Made by a program: the position numbers and the translations under genes. From Panulirus ornatus (Eukaryota; Arthropoda; Malacostraca; Decapoda; Palinuridae): a DNA stretch of 64,000 nt. The notes under the pieces are model-generated. The model did not search any database, was not told the origin of the DNA, and saw nothing but the letters and a program-made list of their open reading frames with translations. The DNA is taken from NCBI RefSeq assembly GCF_036320965.1, contig NC_092230.1, positions 49,266,094 through 49,330,093 of the forward strand, read 5' to 3'. Shown one piece after another: positions 49,967 through 59,579 of this stretch (position 1 is its first letter; each line of letters opens with the position of its first letter).

Positions 49967-50125
49967 GGAAGAAAGAATACTTCCCATGTATTCCCTGTGT
50001 GTCATAGAAGGTCACTAAAAGGGGGGGCTGGAAATCATACCTCCAGTTTTACTTTCCCAAAACAAGGAACAAAGATGGGGGCCAAGTGAGGAGTTTTCCC
50101 TCAAAGGCTCATTCATCTATTCTTC
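49967..50125 (+). mobile_element. Old short LINE-derived element, 5' block
   Basis: Matches the 5'UTR-like block: GGATAGGGAAGAAAGAATAC, CCCTGTGTGTCATAGAAGGT, CTGGAAATCATACCTCCAGT, GGGGGCCAAGTGAGGAG and CCCTCAAAGGCTCATTCATC. It is fused end-to-end with the tail of the preceding LINE fragment. The 3' hairpin is not recognisable. Confidence 0.72.
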
Positions 50126-50192
50126 AAAGTTTCTTCTCTAATCCATGAAATGATGAGTATGTGTCAAAAAAGAGAAGAAAAAAATGGATAAA

Positions 50193-50620
50193 ACCACAAG
50201 AAAATGAAACATGATAAGTTCCCAAGTGTACTTTCTTGTAATGATCACAGTGTTAGGGGAGATACAAGAATGAGACAGAAGATGTAAAACAGTTAGTTGA
50301 TATACAAGGAAGAGACATAGCTAAGACAACATAGGTAAACAAGCGTTTCCAGGTGGTGGTATTTGGGTTGGTGGTGTTTGGGTCTGGCATCATGTCTGTC
50401 ATAAAATTCTATTGTGGACAGGAAAGGGAATTGTTTACAAATTTGGCTAAGACAAAGCTATCAAGTTTGTATAGACCTTCACTAATATTAATGTTAAAAT
50501 TCTTTGTGTATTCAATAATAGAAGATTCACTGACATTTCTTGAGGTAAAGGAGTTACAATTAATAAATGAATCAGTGTTACACCAGTTAATACAATGGTC
50601 ATAATTTTTAGCATGATTAT
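50193..50620. repeat. Left inverted repeat arm of the Penelope-like element
   Basis: Reverse-complement match to about 53358-53785. Shared landmarks in order: AAACCACAAGAAAATGAA, AGTTCCCAAGTGTACTTT, GATATACAAGGAAGAG, CAAAGCTATCAAGTTTGTAT, AATAGAAGATTCA, GTAAAGGAGTTAC and TTACACCAGTTAATACAATG. I judge identity to be near 80 percent. Confidence 0.85.
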
Positions 50621-50868
50621 GCTAAATTCTAATACTATGAACAATATAGATTTAGTTAACAAGCTTACTGATATCCTTGTTGATTTTGATTTCAAACTGG
50701 TATGTTTTGATGTTTCCTCCTAGTTCACAAAAGTTCCAGTTGATAACCTCTTAGAATATTTGGTTGATGTCTTGGATAATACTAATATATCTGTTTCAAA
50801 TTCCTGTTTCAAATTCTGTTTACTGAAATTGTATATCAAAGACTGTGTATTTCAATTTAATGGAGAAT

Positions 50869-50881
50869 ATTATGCTCAGAA
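50869..50881 (+). repeat. Target-site duplication, left copy
   Basis: ATTATGCTCAGAA, identical to 52578-52590, flanks the RTE-like copy. The exact edges are ambiguous by about one base because of the A-rich tail. Confidence 0.9.
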
Positions 50882-52577
50882 GATGAAAGCCGGCAAGGCA
50901 GCAGGTTTGGATGGTATTGCAGTGGAATTTATTAAGAAAGGGGGTGACTGTATTGTTGACTGGTTGGTAAGGTTATTTAATGTATGTATGACTCATGGTG
51001 AGGTGCCTGAGGATTGGCGGAATGCGTGCATAGTGCCATTGTACAAAGGCAAAGGGGATAAGAGTGAGTGCTCAAATTACAGAGGTATAAGTTTGTTGAG
51101 TATTCCTGGTAAATTATATGGGAGGGTATTGATTGAGAGGGTGAAGGCATGTACAGAGCATCAGATTGGGGAAGAGCAGTGCGGTTTCAGAAGTGGTAGA
51201 GGATGTGTGGATCAGGTGTTTGCTTTGAAGAATGTATGTGAGAAATACTTAGAAAAGCAAATGGATTTGTATGTAGCATTTATGGATCTGGAGAAGGCAT
51301 ATGATAGAGTTGATAGAGATGCTCTGTGGAAGGTATTAAGAATATATGGTGTGGGAGGCAAGTTGTTAGAAGCAGTGAAAAGTTTTTATCGAGGATGTAA
51401 GGCATGTGTACGTGTAGGAAGAGAGGAAAGTGATTGGTTCTCAGTGAATGTAGGTTTGCGGCAGGGGTGTGTGATGTCTCCATGGTTGTTTAATTTGTTT
51501 ATGGATGGGGTTGTAAAGGAGGTAAATGCAAGAGTCCTGGAAAGAGGGGCAAGTATGAAGTCTGTTGGGGATGAGAGAGCTTGGGAAGTGAGTCAATTGT
51601 TGTTCGCTGATGATACAGCGCTGGTGGCTGATTCATGTGAGAAACTGCAGAAGCTGGTGACTGAGTTTGGTAAAGTGTGTGGAAGAAGAAAGTTGAGAGT
51701 AAATGTGAATAAGAGCAAGGTTATTAGGTACAGTAGGGGTGAGGGTCAAGTCAACTGGGAGGTGAGTTTGAATGGAGAAAAACTGGAGGAAGTGAAGTGT
51801 TTTAGATATCTGGGAGTGGATCTGTCAGCGGATGGAACCATGGAAGCGGAAGTGGATCATAGGGTGGGGGAGGGGGCGAAAATTTTGGGAGCCTTGAAAA
51901 ATGTGTGGAAGTCGAGAACATTATCTCGGAAAGCAAAAATGAGTATGTTTGAGGGAATAGTGGTTCCAACGATGCTGTATGGTTGCGAGGCGTGGGATAT
52001 GGATAGAGATGTGCGCAGGAGGATGGATGTGCTGGAAATGAGATGTTTGAGGACAATGTGTGGTGTGAGGTGGTTTGATCGAGTAAGTAACGTAAGGGTA
52101 AGAGAGATGTGTGGAAATAAAAAGAGCGTGGTTGAGAGAGCAGAAGAGGGTGTTTTGAAATGGTTTGGGCACATGGAGAGAATGAGTGAGGAGAGATTGA
52201 CCAAGAGGATATATGTGTCGGAGGTGGAGGGAACGAGGAGAAGAGGGAGACCAAATTGGAGGTGGAAAGATGGAGTGAAAAAGATTTTGTGTGATCGGGG
52301 CCTGAACATGCAGGAGGGTGAAAGGAGGGCAAGAAATAGAGTGAATTGGAGTCATGTGGTATACAGGGGTTGACGTGCTGTCAGTGGATTGAAGCAAGGC
52401 ATGTGAAGCGTCTGGGGTAAACCATGGAAAGCTGTGTAGGTATGTATATTTGCGTGTGTGGACGTGTGTATGTACATGTGTATGGGGGGGGGGGTTGGGC
52501 CATTTCTTTCGTCTGTTTCCTTGCGCTACCTCGCAAACGCGGGAGACAGCGACAAAGTATAAAAAAAAAAAAAAAAA
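50882..52577 (+). mobile_element. RTE-like LINE inserted in a Penelope-like element
   Basis: 5'-truncated copy starting at the finger motif (KMKAGKAAGLDGIAVEFIKK) and running through the whole RT and C-terminus to a stop near 52371, a short-type 3'UTR (GGAAAGCTGTGTAGGTATG junction at about 52430), the terminal hairpin (52524-52551) and an 18-base A-tail. It is bounded by a perfect 13-bp duplication, so it is an authentic retrotransposition event that occurred after the Penelope element was in place. Confidence 0.95.
50883..52373 (+). pseudogene. RTE-like reverse transcriptase, about 496 codons open, endonuclease absent
   Basis: Uninterrupted from the finger motif to the stop: AAGLDGIAVEFIKKGGDCIV, MTHGEVPEDWRNACIVPLYK, GEEQCGFRSGRGCVDQVFAL, motif A YVAFMDLEKAYDRVDRDALW (about 51275-51325), motif B LRQGCVMSPWLFNLFMDGVV, motif C LLFADDTALVAD with FADD at 51603-51614, then FRYLGVDLSADG, CGVRWFDRVSN, GHMERMSEERL and RRRGRPNWRWKDGVKKI. 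The frame is also open upstream into Penelope sequence, which is accidental. There is no start of its own and no endonuclease, so it is not an active element. It is the best preserved RT in the window. Confidence 0.9.
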
Positions 52578-52590
52578 ATTATGCTCAGAA
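52578..52590 (+). repeat. Target-site duplication, right copy
   Basis: ATTATGCTCAGAA directly follows the poly(A) tail of the LINE and restores the Penelope reading line (YYAQK / FDLAMG). Confidence 0.9.
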
Positions 52591-53357
52591 ATTTGATTTG
52601 GCGATGGGTTACCCTCTTTTACTATTATCAAATAATCTTTACATGGAATTCTCTGAAACAAAATTACTACCCTCAGCAATTTGGTTTAAGTATGTAGATG
52701 ATGTTCTTTGTGTTTGGCCAACAAATGAAAATTTACAAACATTCCTCTCTTTACTTAACAATTTAGTAACTTCTATCAATATCACTGTGGAAGTGGAAAA
52801 TATTTATATGTTACCATTTTTAGACTGCATGATCCTTAGGGATAGAAATATGTTTAAGTTTGGTATATACAGAAAACCCACCAATGTTTGTTCATATATT
52901 CATTATTACTCAGTTCAATGTGAGAGTCAAATTATCATCATTCCAATTGATGTTCCTTAGGGCATTATGCATAACTCTGAGAAGATATATTCCATTGGAT
53001 CCAAGATAAAGTATCATAGATCTTTCATTGATAAATCCCTTAAACTGGCAAAGAAATAATTCTATAGAGGTAAATCCTAACCTTCCCTTGATACTAAGAA
53101 TCTTTTCATTCTCCCTTTCAGAGATAATCTTATATTAATTCTCAGGTTGCTCAAATTCTTTAACGTACATGTAGCCTTCAGCAATAACAAAACTATAAAG
53201 AATATCTTCATCAAAAACTCACCAGAAATTTCTGTGGGCAGTTTACAAAGTCCCATGTAAAAACTGTTATATGTTGGAGAGACTGTTACAGATCTTTATG
53301 TCATACTTAAGAAACATATATATAGTATGAGAACAGGACAAGTATCCAATGATTTGT

Positions 53358-53785
53358 TTAATCATGTTAAAAATCATGACCACTGTATGGACTGGTGTAA
53401 TGCAAATTCAATTATTAACGTAACTCCTTCACCAAGAGAAATATCATTGAATCTTCTATTATCAAAAACATGAAAAATTCTAATAATAATATCAGTGAGG
53501 GTCTATACAAACTTGATAGCTTTGTCATAGGCAAGATTTGTAAACAACTACCTTTCCTGCCTACATAATGAAATTTTATGACAGGCATGAAGCCTGACCC
53601 AAACACCACCATCTGGTAATGCTTGTTTACTAATGGCTTCTTAGCTACACCTCTTCCTTGTATATCAAATGACTGTTTTGCATCTTCTATCTCATTTTTT
53701 TTATCTCCCCTGATGATGTGATCATAACACAAAAGTGCACCTGGGAACTGATTGTGCTTCATTCTCCTGTGGTTTCATGCATATA
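53358..53785. repeat. Right inverted repeat arm of the Penelope-like element
   Basis: Overlaps the end of the GIY-YIG-coding sequence and the 3' non-coding part. It is the inverted counterpart of 50193-50620. Penelope elements are known for terminal repeats that can be inverted, so the arrangement fits the family. Confidence 0.85.
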
Positions 53786-53821
53786 CTAGATCATGTGCAC
53801 CACTATGACCCCTTGCAATAT

Positions 53822-54576
53822 ACATGTATTTGATCAAGTAAGTGATGAAAGGGTAAGAAAGGTGCATGGTAATAAAAAGTGTGATTGAGAGAGCAGAAGA
53901 AGGTGTTTTGAAATGGTTTGGTCACATGGAGAGAATGAGTGAGGAAAGATTGACAAAGAGGATATATGTGACAGAGGTGGAGGGAACGAGAAGTGGAAGA
54001 CCAAATTGGAGGTGGAAAGATGGAATGAAAATGATTCTGAGTGATTGAGGCCTGAACATGCAGGAGGGTGAAAGGCATGCAAGGAATAGAGTGAATTGAA
54101 ACTATGTGGTTTACCACGGTTGATGTGCTGTCAATGGATTGAACCAGGGCATGTGAAGTGTCTGGGGTAAACCCTGGAAAGTTTTGTGGGGCCTGGATGT
54201 GGAAAGGGAACTGTGGTTTCGGTGCATTATTAATGACAGCCAGAGACAGTGTGAATGAATGTAGCCTTTGTTGTCTTTTCATAGTGCTACCTCGCACGTG
54301 TGTGGGGTGGGTAATTTCATGTGTGGCCGGGTGTTGACGGGAATGAATAAAGGCAGACAGTATGAATTATGTACATGTGTATATATGTATATGTCTGTGT
54401 ATGTATATAAATGTATCTTTGAAACGTATGGGTATGTATATGTGCATGGGTGGATGTGTATGTGTATACATGTGTATGTGGGTGGGTTGGGCCCTTCTTT
54501 CATCTGTTTCCTTTTGCTACCTCACTAACGCGGGAGACAGCGACAAAGTATAATAAAAAAATAATATAAATATATA
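53822..54576 (+). mobile_element. RTE-like LINE fragment, C-terminus plus long 3'UTR
   Basis: Starts at FDQVSDERVRKV, continues GVLKWFGHMERMSEERLTKR and GRPNWRWKDGMKMILSD, then a stop, a long 3'UTR and the hairpin (GCTACCTCACTAACGCGGGA, about 54515) with an A/TA-rich tail. It is about as diverged as the copies at 35-37 kb. Confidence 0.9.
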
Positions 54577-54757
54577 TTATCCCTGGGGATAGGGGAGAAA
54601 AAATACTTCCCACGTATTCCCTGCGTGTTGTAGAAGGCGATAAAAAGGGGAGGGAGTGGGAGGCTGAAAAGTCTCGTGTGTGGCGGGGTGTCGACGGGAA
54701 TTAATAAAGGCAGTAAGTATGAATTATATACATGTGTATATATGTATATGTCTGTGC

Positions 54758-54760
<3 letters not shown>
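54577..54760 (+). mobile_element. Second type of LINE deletion derivative
   Basis: Begins with the 5'UTR-like block (CCCTGGGGATAGGGGAGAAA, CTGCGTGTTGTAGAAGGCGA, about 54579-54676), then switches abruptly into the middle of the long 3'UTR (GTGTGTGGCGGGGTGTCGAC, TATGAATTATATACATGTGT) and ends at (TA)n. It lacks the terminal hairpin. The join differs from that of the common short elements. Confidence 0.8.

Positions 54761-54798
<38 letters not shown>
54761..54798. repeat. (TA)n tract
   Basis: About 18 TA units between two LINE-derived short elements. Confidence 0.95.
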
Positions 54799-54802
<4 letters not shown>

Positions 54803-55033
54803 GGGGATAGGGGAGCAAGAATACTTCCCACGTATTCCCTGCGTGTCGTAGAAGGCGACTAAAAGGGGAGGGAGCGGGGGGCTGGAAATCCTCCCCTCTC
54901 ATTTTTTTTTTTAATTTTCCAAAAGAAGGAACAGAGAATTGGGCCAGGTGAGGGTAGTCCCTCAAAGGCCCAGTCATCTGTTCTTAACGCTACCTCGCTA
55001 ATGCGGGAAATGGCGAATAGTTTGAAAGAAAGA

Positions 55034-55036
<3 letters not shown>
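54799..55036 (+). mobile_element. Short LINE-derived element (5'UTR block plus 3' hairpin)
   Basis: GGGGATAGGGGAGCAAGAAT, CCTGCGTGTCGTAGAAGGCG, CTGGAAATCCTCCCCTCTCA, a T-run, TTTTCCAAAAGAAGGAACAG, GGGCCAGGTGAGGGTAG, then the hairpin CGCTACCTCGCTAATGCGGG AAATGGCG and an A-rich tail. Total about 235 bp. No coding capacity and no evident tRNA-like A/B boxes, so it is not a classical tRNA-SINE. Confidence 0.85.
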
Positions 55037-55107
<71 letters not shown>

Positions 55108-55129
55108 CTATATATATATATATATATCA
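55037..55129. repeat. (TA)n tract
   Basis: Over 40 TA units, interrupted once (near 55102). The next LINE copy begins directly at its end. Confidence 0.96.
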
Positions 55130-55850
55130 TGGAAGCGGAAGTGGATCATAGGGTGGGGGAGGGGGCGAAAATTCTGGGGGCCTTGAAGAATGTGTGGAAG
55201 TCGAGAACATTATCTCGGAGAGCAAAAATGGGTATGTTTGAAGGAATAGTGGTTCCAACAATGTTGTATGGTTGCGAGGCGTGGGCTATGGATAGAGTTG
55301 TGCGAAGGAGGATGGATGTGCTGGAAATGAGATGTTTGAGGACAATGTGTGGTGTGAGGTGGTTTGATCGAGTGAGTAACGTAAGGGTAAGAGAGATGTG
55401 TGGAAATAAAAAGAGCGTGGTTGAGAGAGCAGAAGAGGGTGTTTTGAAGTGGTTTGGGCACATGGAGAGGATGAGTGAGGAAAGATTGACCAAGAGGATA
55501 TATGTGTCGGAGGTGGAGGGAGCAAGGAGAAGAGGGAGACCAAATTGGAGGTGGAAAGATGGAGTGAAAAAGATTTTGTGTGATCGGGGCCTGAACATGC
55601 AGGAGGGTGAAAGGAGGGCAAGGAATAGAGTGAATTGGAGCGATGTGGTATACCGGGGTTGATGTGCTGTCAGTGGATTGAATCAAGACATGTGAAGCGT
55701 CTGGGGTAAACCATGGAAAGCTGTGTAGGTATGTATATTTGCGTGTGTGGACGTATGTATATACATGTGTATGGGGGGGGGGGTGGGGCCATTTCTTTCG
55801 TCTGTTTCCTTGCGCTACCTCGCAAGCGCGGGAGACAGCGACAAAGTATA

Positions 55851-55857
<7 letters not shown>
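55130..55857 (+). mobile_element. RTE-like LINE, 5'-truncated, short-3'UTR type
   Basis: Starts at EAEVDHRVGEGAKILGALKN right after (TA)n and has an open frame of 177 codons to the stop at 55660: LYGCEAWAMDRVVRRRMDVL, CGVRWFDRVSN, RRRGRPNWRWKDGVKKILCD. The 3'UTR carries the shared internal deletion. The hairpin at about 55812-55840 is followed by an A-run and (TA)n. Confidence 0.93.

Positions 55858-55924
<67 letters not shown>
55858..55924. repeat. (TA)n tract
   Basis: About 33 TA units joining a LINE tail to the next short element. Confidence 0.96.
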
Positions 55925-55930
<6 letters not shown>

Positions 55931-56154
55931 GGGGATAGGGGAGAAAGAATACTTCCCACGTATTCCCTGCGTGTCGTAGAAGGCAACTAAAAGGGGAGGG
56001 AGCGGGTGGCTGGAAATCCTCCCCTCTCATTTTTTTTTTTTTAATTTTCCAAAAGAAGGAACAGAGAAGGGGGCCAGGTGAGGATTTTCCCTCTAAGGCC
56101 CAGTCCTCTGTTCTTAACGCTATCTCGCAAATGCGGGAAATGGCGAATCGTATG

Positions 56155-56168
<14 letters not shown>
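55925..56168 (+). mobile_element. Short LINE-derived element
   Basis: Same structure as at 54799: 5' block (CCCTGGGGATAGGGGAGAAA), T-run, TTTTCCAAAAGAAGGAACAG and CCCTCTAAGGCCCAGTCCTC, then the hairpin CGCTATCTCGCAAATGCGGG, then GAATCGTATG and an A-tail. Confidence 0.87.

Positions 56169-56211
<43 letters not shown>
56169..56211. repeat. (TA)n tract
   Basis: About 21 TA units after the A-tail of the short element. Confidence 0.95.
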
Positions 56212-56215
<4 letters not shown>

Positions 56216-56363
56216 GACTTTGAAATGTATAGGTATGTATATGTGCGCGTGTGGATGTGTATGTACGTACATGTGTATGTGGGTGGGTTGGGCCCTTCTT
56301 TCATCTGTTTTCTTGTGCTACCTTGTTAACGTGGGAGACAGCGACAAAGTATATTAGAAAAAT
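56212..56363 (+). mobile_element. LINE 3' end fragment (last 150 bp)
   Basis: GACTTTGAAATGTATAGGTA and the following UTR end, with a diverged hairpin (GCTACCTTGTTAACGTGGGA) and a tail TATATTAGAAAAATAATT. Its UTR matches the long type of the family. The next LINE copy starts in its tail. Confidence 0.85.
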
Positions 56364-57890
56364 AATTGTACAAAGGCAAAGGGGATAAGAGTGAGTGCTC
56401 AAATTACAGAGGTATAAGTTTGTTGAGTATTCCTGGTAAATTATATGGGAGGGTATTGATTGAGAGGGTGAAGGCATGTACAGAGCATCAGATTGGGGAA
56501 GAGCAGTGTGGTTTCAGAAGTGGTAGAGGATGTGTAGATCAGGTGTTTGCTTTGAAGAATGTATGTGAGAAATACTTAGAAAAGCAAATGGATTTGTATG
56601 TAGCATTTATGGATCTGGAGAAGGCATATGATAGAGTTGACAGAGATGCTCTGTGGAAGGTATTAAGAATATATGGTGTGGGAGGAAAGTTGTTAGAAGC
56701 AGTGAAAAGTTTTTATCGAGGATGTAAGGCATGTGTACGTGTAGGAAGAGAGGAAAGTGATTGGTTCTCAGTGAATGTAGGTTTGCGGCAGGGGTGTGTG
56801 ATGTCTCCATGGTTGTTTAATTTGTTTATGGATGGGGTTGTTAGGGAGTTAAATGCAAGAGTTTTGGAAAGAGGGGCAAGTATGAAGTCAGTTGGGGATG
56901 AGAGAGCTTGGGAAGTGAGTCAATTGTTGTTCGCTGATGATACAGCGCTGGTGGCTGATTCATGTGAGAAACTGCAGAAGCTGGTGACTGAGTTTGGTAA
57001 AGTGTGTGGAAGAAGAAAGTTAAGAGTAAATGTGAATAAGAGCAAGGTTATTAGGTACAGTTGAGGGTCAAGTCAATTGGGAGGTGAGTTTGAATGGAGA
57101 AAAACTGGAGGAAGTGAAGTGTTTTAGATATCTGGGAGTGGATCTGGCAGCGGATGGAACCATGGAAGCGGAAGTGGATCATAGGATGGGGGAGGGGGCG
57201 AAAATTCTGGGGGCCTTGAAGAATGTGTGGAAGTCGAGAACATTATCTCGGAAAGCAAAAATGGGTATGTTTGAAGGAATAGTGGTTCCAACAATGTTGT
57301 ATGGTTGCGAGGCGTGGGCTATGGATAGAGTTGTGCGCAGGAGGATGGATGTGCTGGAAATGAGATGTTTGAGGACAATGTGTGGTGTGAGGTGGTTTGA
57401 TCGAGTGAGTAACGTAAGGGTAAGAGAGATGTGTGGAAATAAAAAGAGCGTGGTTGAGAGAGCAGAAGAGGGTGTTTTGAAGTGGTTTGGGCACATGGAG
57501 AGAATGAGTGAGGAAAGATTGACCAAGAGGATATATGTGTCGGAGGTGGAGGGAACGAGGAGAAGAGGGAGACCAAATTGGAGGTGGAAAGATGGAGTGA
57601 AAAAGATTTTGTGTGATCGGGGCCTGAACATGCAGGAGGGTGAAAGGAGGGCAAGGAATAGAGTGCATTGGAGCGATGTGGTATACCGGGGTTGACGTGC
57701 TGTCAGTGGATTGAATCAAGGCATGTGAAGCGTCTGGGGTAAACCATGGAAAGCTGTGTAGGTATGTATATTTGCGTGTGTGGACGTATGTATATACATG
57801 TGTATGGGGGGGGGTTGGGCCATTTCTTTCTTCTGTTTCCTTGCGCTACCTCGCAAACGCGGGAGACAGCGACAAAGTATAATAAAAAAA
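56364..57890 (+). mobile_element. RTE-like LINE, 5'-truncated, frameshifted, short-3'UTR type
   Basis: Starts at YKGKGDKSECSNYRGISLLS and has RT motifs A (AFMDLEKAYDRV), B (GCVMSPWLFNLFMDGVV) and C (LLFADDTALVAD, about 56930) in an open frame to 57061. A loss of about five bases at 57060 (GGTACAGTTGAGGGTC where relatives have GGTACAGTAGGGTTGAGG) gives a stop. The remainder, from VSLNGEKLEEVKCFRYLGVD, is open to 57695. 3'UTR of deleted type with hairpin at about 57840-57868. Confidence 0.93.
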
Positions 57891-57914
57891 AAAAGAAAAA
57901 AAAAATATGAATAT

Positions 57915-58155
57915 ATATTATCCCTGGGGATAGGGGAGAAAGAATACTTCCCACCTATTCCTTGCGTGTCGTAGAAGGCGATAAAAAGGGGAGGAAGCGG
58001 GGGGCTGGAAATCTTCTCTTCCTGTTTATAATTTTCCAAAAGAAGGAACGGAGAGGTAGGCCAAGTGAGGATATACCCTCTAAGGCTCATCCCTCTGTTC
58101 TTAACACTGCCTCGCTAATGCAGAATAAGGCGAATATGTATGAAAAAAAAAAATA
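57915..58155 (+). mobile_element. Short LINE-derived element, slightly diverged
   Basis: 5' block CCCTGGGGATAGGGGAGAAA, TTTTCCAAAAGAAGGAACGG, CCCTCTAAGGCTCATCCCTC, then a decayed hairpin ACACTGCCTCGCTAATGCAG and an A-tail. Confidence 0.85.
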
Positions 58156-58186
58156 TATATTTTTTTCATACATATTTCCAATATCC

Positions 58187-58187
<1 letters not shown>

Positions 58188-58251
<64 letters not shown>
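58188..58251. repeat. (TA)n tract
   Basis: About 30 TA units followed by a T-run. It separates a plus-strand short element from the tail of a minus-strand LINE. Confidence 0.96.
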
Positions 58252-58259
<8 letters not shown>

Positions 58260-59579
58260 TTATACTTTGTCGCTGTCTCCCGCGTTTGCGAGGTAGCGCA
58301 AGGAAACAGACGAAAGAAATGGCCCAACCCCCCCCATACACATGTATATACTTACGTCCACACACGCAAATATACATACCTTCACAGCTTTCCATGGTTT
58401 ACCCCAGACGCTTCACATGCCTTGATTCAATCCACTGACAGCACGTCAGCCCCGGTATACCACATCGCTCCAATTCACTCTATTCCTTGCCCTCCTTTCA
58501 CCCTCCTGCATGTTCAGGCCCCGATCACACAAAATCTTTTTCACTCCATCTTTCCACCTCCAATTTGGTCTCCCTCTTCTCCTTGTTCCCTCCACCTCCG
58601 ACACATATATCCTCTTGGTCAATCTTTCCTCACTCATTCTCTCCATGTGCCCAAACCACTTCAAAACACCCTCTTCTGCTCTCTCAACCACGCTCTTTTT
58701 ATTTCCACACATCTCTCTTACCCTTACGTTACTCACTCGATCAAACCACCTCACACCACACATTGTCCTCAAACATCTCATTTCCAGCACATCCACCCTC
58801 CTGCGCACAACTCTATCCATAGCCCACGCCTCGCAACCATACAACATTGTTGGAACCACTATTCCTTCAAACATACCCATTTTTGCTTTCCGAGATAATG
58901 TTCTCGACTTCCACACATTCTTCAAGGCCCCCAGAATTTTCGCCCCCTCCCCCACCCTATGATCCACTTCCGCTTCCATGGTTCCATCCGCTGCCAGATC
59001 CACTCCCAGATATCTAAAACACTTCACTTCCTCCAGTTTTTCTCCATTCAAACTCACCTCCCAACTGACTTGACCCTCAACCCTACTGTACCTAATAACC
59101 TTGCTCTTATTCACATTTACTCTTAACTTTCTTCTTCCACACACTTTACCAAACTCAGTCACCAGCTTCTGCAGTTTCTCACATGAATCAGCCACCAGCG
59201 CTGTGTCATCAGCGAACAACAACTGACTCACTTCCCAAGCTCTCTCATCCCCAACAGACTTCATACTTGCCCCTCTTTCCAAAACTCTTGCATTTACCTC
59301 CCTAACAACCCCATCCATAAACAAATTAAACAACCATGGAGACATCACACACCCCTGCCGCAAACCTACATTCACTGAGAACCAATCACTTTCCTCTCTT
59401 CCTACACGTACACATGCCTTACATCCTCGATAAAAACTTTTCACTGCTTCTAACAACTTTCCTCCCACACCATATATTCTTAATACCTTCCACAGAGCAT
59501 CTCTATCAACTCTATCATATGCCTTCTCCAGATCCATAAATGCTACATACAAATCCATTTGCTTTTCTAAGTATTTCTC

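Larger units (their letters stand above)
50193..50881 (+). mobile_element. Penelope-like element, 5' portion (split by a LINE)
   Basis: Begins with an arm of about 430 bp (50193-50620) that is the inverted copy of the element's right end. It is followed by RT-coding remnants: LTDILVDFDFKLVCFDVSS, FTKVPVDNLLEYLVDVLDNT and LYIKDCVFQFNGEYYAQ. The line FDVSS.FTKVP is the motif-A region of Penelope-type RTs. A stop (TAG) sits between FDVSS and FTKVP at about 50722-50724. The element is interrupted after GEYYAQK by the RTE-like copy; the sequence resumes at 52578. Confidence 0.87.
52578..53785 (+). mobile_element. Penelope-like element, 3' portion (RT end and GIY-YIG endonuclease)
   Basis: Resumes with FDLAMGYPLLLLSNNLYMEF and carries FKYVDDVLCVWP (YVDD motif C, 52691-52702), LPFLDCMILRDRNMFKFGIY, then KPTN and a stop-broken C-terminus. 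About 300 bp further, LLYVGETVTDLYV (53267 on), SMRTGQVSNDLFNHVKNHDH and CMDW match the GIY-YIG endonuclease domain that is diagnostic for Penelope elements. Frameshifts and stops separate the parts. The right end (from about 53358) is the second inverted-repeat arm. Confidence 0.9.

Noticed and set aside
51802..52332. Long antisense frames opposite LINE RT, rich in Ser/Pro/His (also at 44683, 55210, 57179, 58487, 60374 and 61604)
   Set aside because: The same antisense frame recurs opposite every LINE copy and mirrors RT codons; it is a shadow, not a second gene.
54799..55036. tRNA-derived SINE
   Set aside because: No convincing A-box or B-box is seen; the 5' block matches the LINE leader instead.
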